Source: Eriocheir sinensis
Taxonomy: Eukaryota > Arthropoda > Malacostraca > Decapoda > Varunidae
Length of the DNA: 64,000 nt
NCBI RefSeq assembly: GCF_024679095.1
Contig: NC_066513.1
Span: 4,175,023-4,239,022 of the forward strand
Direction of reading: 5' to 3'
Numbering within the stretch: position 1 is the stretch's first letter; each line of letters starts with the position of its first letter. Of the stretch, positions 54,912-64,000 are shown one piece after another. The translations under genes were made by a program, and so were the position numbers. The notes under the pieces were generated by a model. That model searched no databases, had not been told where the DNA came from, and worked only from the letters and a program-made list of their open reading frames with translations.

Positions 54912-57134
54912 TCACAGTCGTGGTGGTCCACCGCTGTTTTGGAAGTTGCTGGCGTCTTGCTTCTTCAGCCGCACTTGGTCCGGTATGGAATTTGAGGCTG
55001 CTCTGCAGACTGCTGTATAGCCTGGCACTGGTGGTTCATCGGGCACTGCCCTAAGGAACCTGTCCAGTGCAGCTTTGAACCTGTCCACTGAGCAGCCTGT
55101 GATTCCCCGTACCTCTTTTGGTAGTGCGTTGAAGATTTTTGGACTGTCATGGGCTAGGCTGGCCACCAGCTGTGTTCTAATTTTCCCCGGCGCTCTTGTC
55201 GGCAGGGCGTATCTTGAACACATTCGTCCAGCTCTTCCGGAGATGTGGGCTGTCAGCATTCCCGGTGTGGGGTCAGGGACAGTACCCTCCAGGATTTTAC
55301 ATGTGTAAATTGCCCGGTATCTGTCCCTCCTCCTTTGCTGGGAGAGCAAGCCTAGCTTGTGAAGCCGGTGCCAGTAGTTCAGCTCCTTCATGCCACTAAT
55401 CTGCCTGGTGTATGATCTCTGTACTGCTTCCAATAGCTGGATGTCTCCTTTCTTGTGGGGAGACCACAGCTGGCTGCAGTAGTCCAGGATGGGCTGCACC
55501 AGGGACTTCCAGAGTGTGAGCATGACTAGTGGTTCTCTGGAGCTGAACGTTCTGAGGACCCGGCCTGCCATGGCCTTGGCCTTCTTCACCGTGGTCATGA
55601 TGTGATGCGTGAAGGTGGTGTCACTGCTGAGGTGCACTCCAAGGCATTTGACGTGTGACTGCGGGACAATTTTGTGTCCTCCCTCTGTGTACAGCTTGGT
55701 TGCATTTTTGATGTTCTGGTTTGGGCCACACCTCAGTAGCTCGGTTTTTTCTTGGTTGAAATTCATGTTGTTTTGTGTGGCCCATGTGTACACGTTATTG
55801 AGGTCTTGTTGTAGGCTGTTCACGTCCTCTGGAGTGCTGATGCTCTGGCTGATGTTGGTGTCGTCAGCAAAGGAGGAGATAACAGCTCTGTCTAGGGTGG
55901 TGGTTATGTCTCCCAGGTGTACTAGGAAGAGGAGAGGGCCCAACACTGACCCTTGCGGCACTCCACTTTTCACCACACATGCCTCTGACTTTTGGCCATC
56001 TACGGATACTGACTGCTTTCTGTGTGTGAGGAAGTCTTGCAGCCAGACTCTCAGCTTGCCTGTTATGCCTAGCTTCCGGAGTTTATGTAGCAGTATGCCG
56101 TGATCTACTTTGTCAAAAGCTTTGGCAAAGTCGAGGAAGACGACATCTGCGTTTTGTCCTGTGGCTAGGTTGTTCAGGAGCCAATCGTTGTGGGTTAGCA
56201 GCTTAGATAGGCATGATCTTCCTTTCCTGAAGCCGTGTTGACTCTCACTCAGTAGGTTGTTTGCTTCCAGGTATTCTTGGATCTTGTTCCTCACACATTT
56301 CTCCTGGATTTTGATAATATGAGAGGTGAGGGCAACCTGCCTATAGTTCTTTGGAAGGCTTTTATCTCCTCCCTTGTAGATTGGGCATATGAAGGAGTGT
56401 TTGAATAGCGCTGGAACTTTTCCTGTATCGAACGAGCACTGCCACAGCTTCTGTGTGGGATGTGCCATTGTTTCAATACACTCACGGAGCAGGGTAGCTG
56501 GCACTCCGTTGGGTCCAGCTGCAGAGTTTGTACGTAGATCCCTTGTGGCCTTCTTTATGTCCCCGGTGGTTATTTGCACTTCTGGCAGTAGTGTGTGGGC
56601 TGGGTTCTCTGCAAAGAATGTGGTGGGGTCATGGATGATGGCAGTGGGTTGTGGTGTACTGAATACCCTTTTGTATTGGTGCATTAACAGCTGACACATT
56701 TCTGAAGGGTCATTTGCTAGTTTGCCTATTTGTGTTTCGAGTGGCCCAATTTTGGATTTTGTTATGGAGAATTTTTTGCAGTAGCTGTAGAAATACTTGC
56801 GGTTTTCTTTGATGTTGCTTACTGCCTTGTTTTCTTCTTCTATTTGCTGTTTTTCATGTGAGGCCTTGATTTCTCGTTCCACCTGTGTTAATCTATTGAT
56901 GAGGGTGGACTTTCGGTGTGGGTTGTAGGCCGTTTGTAGCTGTCTAATCAGGGACGCTCTTTTCTTCATTAGAATCCTCCTGTCTCTTGGGATTTTGTTT
57001 TGGGAGGCTGTTTTATACCTTTTTGGTGGCACATACTTTTGGCAGACTTCTGTTATTGTTTTAAGGAGTGCCTGGAGCATATGGTTGGGGTCCTGATACC
57101 AAAGTAGCATCCCAATCCACTTCACTGAGTGCAA
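54912..57134 (-). CDS. LINE reverse transcriptase, long intact frame
   Basis: 740 residues open. Order: basic linker (ASLIRQLQTAYNPHRKS), RT fingers (SAAGPNGVPATLLRECIE, PIYKGGDKSLPKNYRQVALT), QHGFRKGRSCLSKLL, palm (VVFLDFAKAFDKVDHGILL), KSGVPQGSVLGPLLFLVHLG, catalytic SSFADDTNIS, thumb, and the C-terminal QLLEAVQRSYTRQISGMKEL block. The catalytic residues are present and the frame is undamaged to the stop, so this is the best-preserved RT in the window. Methionine 1 is internal; the true start lies in the endonuclease frame. Confidence 0.8.
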   Translation of the reverse strand: MHSVKWIGMLLWYQDPNHMLQALLKTITEVCQKYVPPKRYKTASQNKIPRDRRILMKKRASLIRQLQTAYNPHRKSTLINRLTQVEREIKASHEKQQIEEENKAVSNIKENRKYFYSYCKKFSITKSKIGPLETQIGKLANDPSEMCQLLMHQYKRVFSTPQPTAIIHDPTTFFAENPAHTLLPEVQITTGDIKKATRDLRTNSAAGPNGVPATLLRECIETMAHPTQKLWQCSFDTGKVPALFKHSFICPIYKGGDKSLPKNYRQVALTSHIIKIQEKCVRNKIQEYLEANNLLSESQHGFRKGRSCLSKLLTHNDWLLNNLATGQNADVVFLDFAKAFDKVDHGILLHKLRKLGITGKLRVWLQDFLTHRKQSVSVDGQKSEACVVKSGVPQGSVLGPLLFLVHLGDITTTLDRAVISSFADDTNISQSISTPEDVNSLQQDLNNVYTWATQNNMNFNQEKTELLRCGPNQNIKNATKLYTEGGHKIVPQSHVKCLGVHLSSDTTFTHHIMTTVKKAKAMAGRVLRTFSSREPLVMLTLWKSLVQPILDYCSQLWSPHKKGDIQLLEAVQRSYTRQISGMKELNYWHRLHKLGLLSQQRRRDRYRAIYTCKILEGTVPDPTPGMLTAHISGRAGRMCSRYALPTRAPGKIRTQLVASLAHDSPKIFNALPKEVRGITGCSVDRFKAALDRFLRAVPDEPPVPGYTAVCRAASNSIPDQVRLKKQDASNFQNSGGPPRL

Positions 57135-57760
57135 GCCTTATGTGTTCCCAGGTTACCTTGCTGCTGTAGAAATTCAGGGCAGCAAGTGGCTGGGAATGTG
57201 TTGGTGAAGATCTTGCCTGTGGGGTTGCATCCCTTAAATAGTCTGTACTGAAGGTAAGAAGCCTGTGGTCAGAGATTATAGTTTCCTCCACTGTATAGTT
57301 TCTTACTGCTTCTTGGTTGTTGGTGAACGGCAGATCCAATATATTCTCCTTCCTGGTGGGCCTGGTTACTAGTTGTGTAAGAAAGGGCTGGTCTGCTGTT
57401 GCCATGAGGCGTCTAGCCTGTTCCCTGTCTGCTAGTGTGCCACTGGAGAGCCTGCCTTCTGGCCACTGGATAATGGGGAGGTTGAAGTCCCCACAGAGCA
57501 TAATGTTTGGCATTGGCGTTGGGAGATTTTCCAGTAATTTGTTTACCTTATTTATCACCTCATCAAATTTTTCCAAGGTGCACTGTGGTGGCCTGTAGCA
57601 GTTCAATTTAACCAAGTTGTATTTATTTATTTTTATGCCGATTAGTTCAACTTCTCCATTGGAGTGAGATATTAGGGTATTTTGGTGGGAGAGAGGTCAT
57701 TCCTCACATATATAATTGCCCCCCCTTGGCTTCTTTTAGTTAGGGAGCCCAGTGAAGTTT
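54912..57760 (-). mobile_element. CR1-group LINE ORF2, one main frameshift
   Basis: The endonuclease lies at 57760-57061 (SQGGAIIYVRNDL, NIMLCGDFNLPIIQWP, SDHRLLTFSTDY). It is followed by a 740-residue frame at 57134-54912 covering the rest of the protein. The two frames overlap near 57090, where a single-base change would join them. Two further stops affect the endonuclease N-terminus around 57650. Confidence 0.85.
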
Positions 57761-58065
57761 AATTGAAAAGTTGCGCCCAAAAGGTTTGACTGGTTTACCC
57801 GACTGTACATACAATAAGAATGTCTAAAAGGGATTTCTTTTTCTTAAGTTTCGCATTCCTGGGGTTTGGAAAAGGGACCCTTAAAAGGGGGCCCTTAAAT
57901 TCCTTATAATTCAAACTTCTACGCCCACTCACAAAACTATGCATACATAACAGAAACACATAGTAAAGCACAATAATGCAACTTAAGAAAAAAAAATCAA
58001 TGGCATTGCCATTTAAGAATGGTAATAATCATGGTAATTAATTCCTTATAATTCAAAGTTGTATT

Positions 58066-58372
58066 TTTGTTTCATAAGATTAGTATCCTTAGGTAGTATC
58101 TTAAAATGCAACTTAAGAACAAATCTGACCTGGCATTACCACTTAAGAAAGGTCAGAGGGCAAATATGAACCCTTCAGTCACCAAAAATTCAAAATATTT
58201 GTCCATCATTCATATTTGGTTTATAAGTTGTTTCTGTTGAGTAGTCATTGAGAATGCAACTTAAGAACAAAAAATCAATGGCATTACCATATAAGAATGG
58301 TAATAAATATGGTAATTATTTGTTCTTAAGTTGCATTTTAAGATAGTACCTAGGCATACTAATCTTATGAAA
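58066..58372. repeat. Inverted repeat beside the assembly gap, about 53-bp arms
   Basis: 58066-58117 (CATAAGATTAGTATCCTTAG, then GCAACTTAAGAACAAA) is the reverse complement of 58319-58372 with small changes. Several more copies of ATGCAACTTAAGAACAAA occur between 57960 and 58280, so this looks like a MITE or satellite-like patch. It continues to the gap. Confidence 0.65.
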
Positions 58373-58403
58373 TAAAGAAATAATTTGGGCGCAAAATTTG
58401 AAT

Positions 58404-58503
58404 NNNNNNNNNNNNNNNNNNNNNNNNNNNNNNNNNNNNNNNNNNNNNNNNNNNNNNNNNNNNNNNNNNNNNNNNNNNNNNNNNNNNNNNNNNNNNNNNN
58501 NNN
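58404..58503. other. Assembly gap (100 N)
   Basis: Exactly 100 N, the usual placeholder for a gap of unknown size. It interrupts the region where the 5' LTR of the Gypsy element should lie. Confidence 0.99.
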
Positions 58504-58636
58504 CCCCGAACACCAGTCTCCAATAACAACTTAAGCCGGATCACGCTACCAGGGATCGAGACGGTGAGATCATTTATGGAGTAATTAATGAGTGATAAAA
58601 GAGTTGATCTAATACAAGAAAAGAAGGGTCCAAAAC

Positions 58637-58654
58637 TGGTGGCAGCGGTGGGAT
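58637..58654 (+). promoter_or_regulatory. Primer binding site, tRNA-Leu type
   Basis: TGGTGGCAGCGGTGGGAT begins with TGG and is complementary to the 3' end of a tRNA-Leu (acceptor ...ATCCCACCGCTGCCA plus CCA) as recalled from eukaryotic tRNA-Leu sequences. It sits just downstream of the expected LTR end. Confidence 0.7.
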
Positions 58655-58839
58655 AAATAGGGACATGTGCTTACAGTGCTTTTGTTTAATTTACTCTGAC
58701 GAGAAAACGCCTCTTATTTTCATTAAGCTTTGCTCGTTTTAAGTGGCGGAAATAATAGTGACGATTTAATTATATAATTAATGGTTCTTCCGGAGGACAT
58801 GGACTTTGACGATATGGAAATGGAAACTCTGGCCAACCA

Positions 58840-58960
58840 CTGTTGTTCTGTAGTGCAATGGGTAGCACACGCGACTCAACCGAGAATTCATGAGTTCCTT
58901 CCCGGGCGGAGTGGAAAGGGATGGGCAGTCTCTCTCCACCCGCGCCGCGATCCATTCATC
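58840..58960 (+). mobile_element. tRNA-derived SINE of a decapod-like type
   Basis: TAGTGCAATGGGTAGCAC (box-A-like), an eroded box B, then TCCCGGGCGGAGTGGAAAGG and GATGGGCAGTCTCTCTCCAC. The last two stretches resemble a SINE I recall as frequent in decapod genomes. It is inserted within the Gypsy leader or gag region. Confidence 0.6.
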
Positions 58961-59426
58961 AGTGAGAGGGTGTCAGGTGACAGGCAGCGGCAGCGTCCCG
59001 CCTCTCAGGTTTGTTTGTTTTAGGATTGTTACCCCAGGATGGAGGGGAACACGGGGCTCTACGCCTCACAGGATGGTGGTGTGCCGCGGCGGACATGCAG
59101 CCATAGAGTGACATTATAAAGGCCTAACCCGCGTCCCCCAGGTAGGAAGTGTAGAGTATGATCTAGCAAAAATGTGAAATACTAAGAAAAGTGTGAGGTA
59201 TGGATAAAAAGTCATGAATAAAAAAAAAAAAATGAAGCATATGGACAATAGTGTGAAGTATTAAGATAAATGTGTGAAGTAAGAGAATCAGAGGAAGAGG
59301 AGGCCAGGGTAGTGCCCCCCTCAGTTATCTACTACAAATAACATTAAATAAACAAATGAAAATAAATAAATAAATAAATATGCACATTTGCAGTGGAAAA
59401 AACGGAAAATGAGCGAAGAACAAAAC

Positions 59427-59612
59427 AGGGAGTAACCTTTAATATAATAAGATGAAAGCTATAACGAATAAGGGAGTAACCTTTAATATAATAAGATGAA
59501 GGCTATAACGAACAAGGGAGTAACCGCATCACATAAATATAAGGAAAAGAAGGCTATAACAAACAAGGGAGTGACCTTAAAAATAATGAAAAGAAGGCTA
59601 TAATCAACATAA
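59427..59612 (+). repeat. Tandem repeat, about 46-60 bp unit, 4 copies
   Basis: Units carry AAGGGAGTAACCTTTAATAT and GAAGGCTATAACGAACAAGG. They lie between the SINE and the protease of the Gypsy element. Confidence 0.8.
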
Positions 59613-59649
59613 CTCAAGAGTAACATTGGTAGGCAGATCGCACTACTCA

Positions 59650-59928
59650 TGATAATACATATGCAAAAGTAACAGCACTCCTAGAAACAGGAGCGTGTGT
59701 CAGTTTTTAACGGATGAATTTATTAAAGAATTAGGGCTCGCAGTAAATGAATGTGAAGCGAAACCCGGGAATATTGTCTCTGTGCAAAGATACCATATTG
59801 AAAATGACGGTAAAAGACAAGTTAATATGGAAGGAAAAAGAAGTTTCCAAGAGTTATTGATAACACGCGATGCAGATTCGCCGACCCCTATTGTGTTGAG
59901 TACTGATTTTTCATGCAACACGAGATAA
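59650..59928 (+). pseudogene. Gypsy protease fragment
   Basis: The active-site motif reads LLETGA where LLDTGA is expected, so the catalytic Asp is replaced by Glu. A frameshift follows immediately; the next frame gives FLTDEFIKELGLAVNECEAK and continues to a stop at 59928. This is an aspartic protease fold remnant and not expected to be active. Confidence 0.6.
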
Positions 59929-60472
59929 GTTTTAAAACATGGCAACTAAATAAGGAACAAAAGAAACGAAGCTTAAAACTGATAATAGAAGGGGAAACCA
60001 TACAATTATGCCAGGAAAAATGTCTTATATCTAGAGGTGAAGGATCTTAGCTAAATGTAGATGGAAATAAAGAAGGTCTCACTGAAAATAAGGCCGTACG
60101 TTGCCAAGCAGCGGAACCTTTGCAACTGCATGCATCTGTTGCAGGTTACATAACGCTAGTGACGCAACTACAGGCAAGTGAAGCTTTATTTGAGCCTTGT
60201 GTTAGTACTCCTCAGGCTAGAGTCTTGTGCTCAGGGATAGTTAAGTTAACCCCTTCATCTGACAATCAAAGATCTTATGTCACTGTGCCGTATTTGAATA
60301 TTGAAAGTGAGTGTAAAGATAGATGATAATACAACGTTAGGATTTGTGAAGCCTGTCACTCATGAGCTATACGCTGATCTGCCACAAGTATCTAGTGTAC
60401 AGACCGCTGATACAGCTAAAATAGACTTGAGGCCCGCAGAGCTTGAAGTAAGGAAGAAAAGCCTCTTTCAAA

Positions 60473-61428
60473 TTGTTGACGCTAAATTCCCAAGTGAAGA
60501 GAGAGAATCAGGTTTTAAAGTCCTTAATAGATAAATATATAACAGTGTTTTCCACAGAACAAGAACCATTAACAGTAACGCCCTATTTTTTAAGCACCAT
60601 CAAGCAAAACACTGATGAAGTAGTGTACAGGCGTCCATATAACATTCCCATCAGTTATCATGACAGAGTAAATGAACAACTTATATCGCTCCAGCAACAG
60701 GGTGTGATTCGCCCTTCGCGATCACCCTATAATGCCCCACTTATCTCAGTGCCCTAAAAAGATGGAGTACTACGACTTTGTCTGGACTTCCGGGCACTTA
60801 ATAAAACACTACGGGACGACCGGTACCCACTCCCTAATATAACTACCATACTCAATCAATTGGGAGATAGTAAGTTTTTTTTTCATGCCTAGACATGAAA
60901 CAGGGTTACCATCAAATCCCCCTAGATGAAATCAGCAGAGAAAAGACGGCATTTTCTTCTCCAGCAGGACATTGGGAATTTACTTCCCTCCCCTTTGGCC
61001 TTAAAACAGCCCCGTCCTGCTGCAAGAAAATAATAAACACTGTCCTTACAGGACTATTAAGCAACAAGGTTCAGGTGTACCTTGATGACATAATTATCCT
61101 GGGCGATATATTTTCTAATCACGCAGATAACTTAGAACAAATTCTGGATCGCTTAAAGGAAGCCAAACTGACTCTTCAGATGGAGAAGTGTAACTTTTTT
61201 AAGGACAAAGTAGATTACCTGGGCAATGCCATCCGCTCAGAGGGAATAAGACCTCAGTCTAGCAAGCTGGAGGCCATACAAAACGTCCCGGCCCCTCAAA
61301 CTGTTCATGATTTACAGTCATTTCTTGGATTGACTAATTATTATCGCAAATTTATTGCAAATTATTCACAAATTGTTGCTCCTTTTCTAAAGATTTACAA
61401 AAAGAAGAAAGGTACGCTTAAAGAATAA
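60473..61428 (+). pseudogene. Gypsy reverse transcriptase, broken by stops
   Basis: Blocks in order: VVYRRPYNIPISYHDRVNEQ, GVIRPSRSPYNAPLISVP (then a stop where Lys is expected before KDG), LCLDFRALNKTLRDDRYPLP, a frameshift near 60890, KQGYHQIPLDEISREKTAF, LPFGLKTAPSCCKKIIN, and the catalytic VYLDDIII (Y.DD present). It continues through the thumb (FLGLTNYYRKFIANYSQIVA) to a stop after KKKKGTLKE. Confidence 0.85.
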
Positions 61429-61606
61429 ATAAAAATAAAATAAATCTCCACTCATATGGACGGATGAAACAAAAATTGCGTTCTCAACCCTTAAGGATAG
61501 AATGCTTGGTACAGTCACTCTACGCGTCCTACTACAATACTGGTGGAGTATTGCAATAACAGGATAATGATGATAAACTAAGACCTGTATCTTTTTTTGT
61601 GAGAAA

Positions 61607-61870
61607 TTGAATACGGCAGAACAGCGGTACAGTATAGTTGAACGAGAGGCTTTAACTGTAATTTATGGGTTACACGTAAACCGCCCATTAATACTGGGTT
61701 ACCCTGTTGAGATCCACACGGATCACAGACCTTTAGTCTGGTTGTTACAGGTAGCTAGTCCCAACGGCAGGATAGCTAGATGGCAGACTCTCATGAGTGA
61801 GTATGGTTTCACAATCAATCATTTGCCTGGCAAAGAAAATATCGTAGCAGATTTTTTTTATCAAGGATGA
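61607..61870 (+). pseudogene. Gypsy RNase H fragment
   Basis: Contains EQRYSIVEREALTVIYGL and EIHTDHRPLVWLLQ followed by MSEYGFTINHLPGKENIVAD, typical of Ty3/Gypsy RNase H. The N-terminal part (61440-61600) is in other frames. Confidence 0.8.
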
Positions 61871-62313
61871 AGGCTCAACAGGACACTGAGATTGAATTAT
61901 AAGGACACGCGCGATAATGTTTGTGGATGGGGAACAACAAAAACCGTGGAACACGTGGATAATGAGGGGCAAGGTATTGCACTAGTGCAGAAAAAGAAAC
62001 AGGCGCCGAAAAATGAGAAAATAAAATATATGATATGTATGGACCTGAATAGTGAGTGTATTGGCCACACACTTGACTGGAGTATTCAGGAGATTAGTGA
62101 GCTGCATGATGAGCAGCCAGCATATAAGTATGCTAAAAGAAGGAAGCCCCATGAATGAAAATTGAGCAAAGACTCAGAGAAAAAAGGCATAATGTGAGAT
62201 GCCGCCCCTGTTAGAGGTACAGGTGGAAATTATGTTATATTGTGTTGAAGATGGGCATAATGTGAGATGCCGCCCCTGTCAGAGTTACAGGTGGAAATAA
62301 ATTATGTGTTTTA

Positions 62314-62823
62314 GTGAGTCCGTACGGAGAAGCCACTAAGGTGGTGATTCTACCCCCCAAGTATTTCCAAGGCGATAACTCTGGCTCATTCGTCGCCACT
62401 GCAGGGCACGGAGGAACCAAAGTTACGTTATGTCGGTGTAGAAAGTTCGCTTTCTGGCCTGGAATGAAACGGGATGTAGAAAATTATGTAAGGAAGTGCG
62501 TCATGGTAGTCGTTTTAAAAGTGAGTTGGGAACTTGCACCTGCTCCTTGGCGGCAATATCCAGACGTCACCGCTCCTTTTGGAAGAATATACATGGACCT
62601 TGTGGGTCCCATGGGTGTATCGGACAATGGGGTTCGATACGTAATGCCCATAGTTGATGTTTTTAAAAGGTATTTGATTATAGTACCCTTACGGAGTAAG
62701 GAAGCCCGCGAAATGGCAAGGGCGTTGTACGTGGATGTTGTTTGTGTACACGGTGTTCCTCAGACAGTTGTTACAGGTCAAGGTTCAGAGTTCGTTAATT
62801 CCGTGATGCAGGAGATAAATTAG
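62314..62823 (+). pseudogene. Gypsy integrase, zinc-binding and catalytic core, damaged
   Basis: The zinc-binding region is altered: GHGGTKVTLCRCRKFAFWPG keeps the His, but the final Cys pair reads KCVMVVV and lacks the second Cys. In the core, IYMDLVGPMG carries the first catalytic Asp, while VVTGQGSEFVN carries Gly where the second catalytic Asp is expected. The frame stops after MQEIN. Confidence 0.75.
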
Positions 62824-63101
62824 AAGCTACCTGTGCGACACGCGAATAACGGCTTACCATACAAATGGAAATGGAATAATAAAGCGCGCAAATTATACTG
62901 TTGTTAACATTTTGAGGAGAATGTTCTAGGAAATGTGTCCGTTTGGGATATAATGCTACTTATAGACATCTTGGCCTATAATGCTGCGTATTATCGCACC
63001 ATAAAGGAGTCCCTATTTTATCGAGAGAGACAGAGAGAGAATTTTTAGAGATCCTCCTGTACCCTACACTATGTTAGAAAAAAATTCAGCAGCCCTGGTA
63101 T

Positions 63102-63408
63102 GATATTTACTCCTATAAAGAGGAAATGGTTGCAATTGCAAGGAAAGTTTATGATATATACTCCTATAAAGAGGAAATGGTTGCAATTGCAAGGAAAGTT
63201 TATGATATTTACTCCTATAAAGAGGAAATGGTTGTAATTGCAAGGAAAGTTTATGATATATACTCCTATAAAGAGGAAATGGTTGTAATTGCAAGGAAAG
63301 TTTATGATATTTACTCCTATAAAGAGGAAATGGCTGCAATTGCAAGGAAAGTTTATGATATTGACTCCTATGAAAAGGAAATGGCTGCAATTGCAAATAA
63401 AGTTTATG
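63102..63408 (+). repeat. 51-bp tandem repeat, 6 copies, coding 17 residues
   Basis: Each unit codes YDIYSYKEEMVAIARKV and starts GATATTTACTCCTATAAAGA or a near variant. Units are at 63102, 63153, 63204, 63255, 63306 and 63357. The last merges into AIANKVYDRCQVYIEKGREE. Confidence 0.95.
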
Positions 63409-63805
63409 ATAGATGCCAGGTTTACATTGAAAAAGGTAGAGAAGAAATAGAAAAGAAATACAAAGCTTCAAAATCAAAACTATCAACGTTGGAGACAGTG
63501 TTCCTCAAACGAGACCACAGAAAAAAGTAAATAAAAAGTTGTAACTTATTTTTGATGGACCCTACAGGGTAACAGAGAAGATCAGTGATATAATGGTAAA
63601 AATTATAAACCTCAGGACTAGTAAGGTTTCAACGGTCCCCACAGATAGAGTAAAAGTCCTTCATGAAGATTGCATCAACGTGCAGCAATGTCCAACGATT
63701 AGGCGAGCATACCCTTTAAATCCAGAGACAGACACTGATCTATTCTTTGCATTGCTCAACCCTGAAATCGCTGAGAAAAATTCTACCGAAAATGATAACT
63801 CGTAG
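63126..63805 (+). pseudogene. Gypsy integrase C-terminal region with GPY-like module
   Basis: The 17-residue repeat array leads into a coiled, Lys/Glu-rich segment (VYIEKGREEIEKKYKASKSK). After a stop at 63530, FDGPYRVTEKISDIMVKIIN near 63555 matches the GPY/F module that ends many Gypsy integrases. A short tail, TDRVKVLHEDCINVQQC, follows to the stop at 63805. Confidence 0.7.
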
Positions 63806-64000
63806 CGGAGAGGTGACTACTACTCATGACACATTAAATAATGTTCGTTCTACAACAGCAATAAACAGCTGATGCACAGGCCCTACCTTCTCAGGTTACT
63901 CCCAAACTTTCAGAGCCACCTCGGCATAGATAAAGCCTTCGCTCTTCGACGGTACAAGAGTTGCCTAATGTAATGTCAAAACTATTACGATATAGAACAG

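Larger units (their letters stand above)
58504..64000 (+). mobile_element. Gypsy-type LTR retrotransposon, decayed, right end outside the window
   Basis: Order from left: LTR remnant (after the gap), primer binding site, a gag region with no recognisable protein, protease, reverse transcriptase, RNase H, integrase and a GPY/F-like integrase C-terminus. The order RT, RNase H, integrase is that of Ty3/Gypsy elements. All domains carry stops, frameshifts or altered catalytic residues. A 3' LTR was not found before the window ends. Confidence 0.85.

Overview
The window is eukaryotic and arthropod-like, most probably from a decapod crustacean. The evidence is one intron-rich gene with canonical GT-AG introns, very long GT, GA and AT microsatellites, jockey-like and CR1/L2-like LINE remains, a Gypsy LTR retrotransposon, and a tRNA-derived SINE that resembles the common decapod type. 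A 100-base run of N at 58404-58503 marks a scaffold gap. No prokaryotic features were seen.

The only well-supported host gene lies on the minus strand at 6754-20323. I reconstructed 15 coding exons whose phases agree at every junction. They predict a secreted protein of about 1911 residues: a signal peptide, two CLIP-like domains, a linker with a basic cleavage-like site, a trypsin-fold domain whose catalytic Ser is replaced by Gly (a serine protease homologue), and a tail of about 1300 residues in one 4-kb exon. The tail holds an array of 16-residue Ser/Gln/His repeats and then a long Tyr-rich array built from alternating 15- and 16-residue units (GKYYKDGKYYDVDY-type). Serine protease homologues with CLIP domains are known cofactors in the arthropod prophenoloxidase/melanization cascade. 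A fused Tyr-rich tail that could itself be a crosslinking or oxidation substrate is the most interesting feature of the window.

Layout: 1-4672 is a jockey-like LINE (minus strand) whose ORF1 is interrupted by a 2.4-kb DNA transposon. That transposon has about 940-bp terminal inverted repeats, an 8-bp target duplication and a P-element-like transposase remnant. 4688-6445 is a truncated CR1/L2-type LINE. 6.7-20.3 kb is the host gene, with a SINE and an old LINE fragment in its introns. 20.3-58 kb is a mosaic of LINE pieces, hairpin or foldback elements, microsatellites, minisatellites and SINEs, with a few short candidate exons that I could not assign to a gene. 54.9-57.8 kb holds a long LINE ORF2. 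58.5-64 kb holds a decayed Gypsy-type retrotransposon with a tRNA-Leu primer binding site and a tandem expansion inside its integrase region.

Exon boundaries come from reading splice motifs and frame; there is no transcript evidence. Family names for transposable elements rest on recognised protein motifs, not on database searches.
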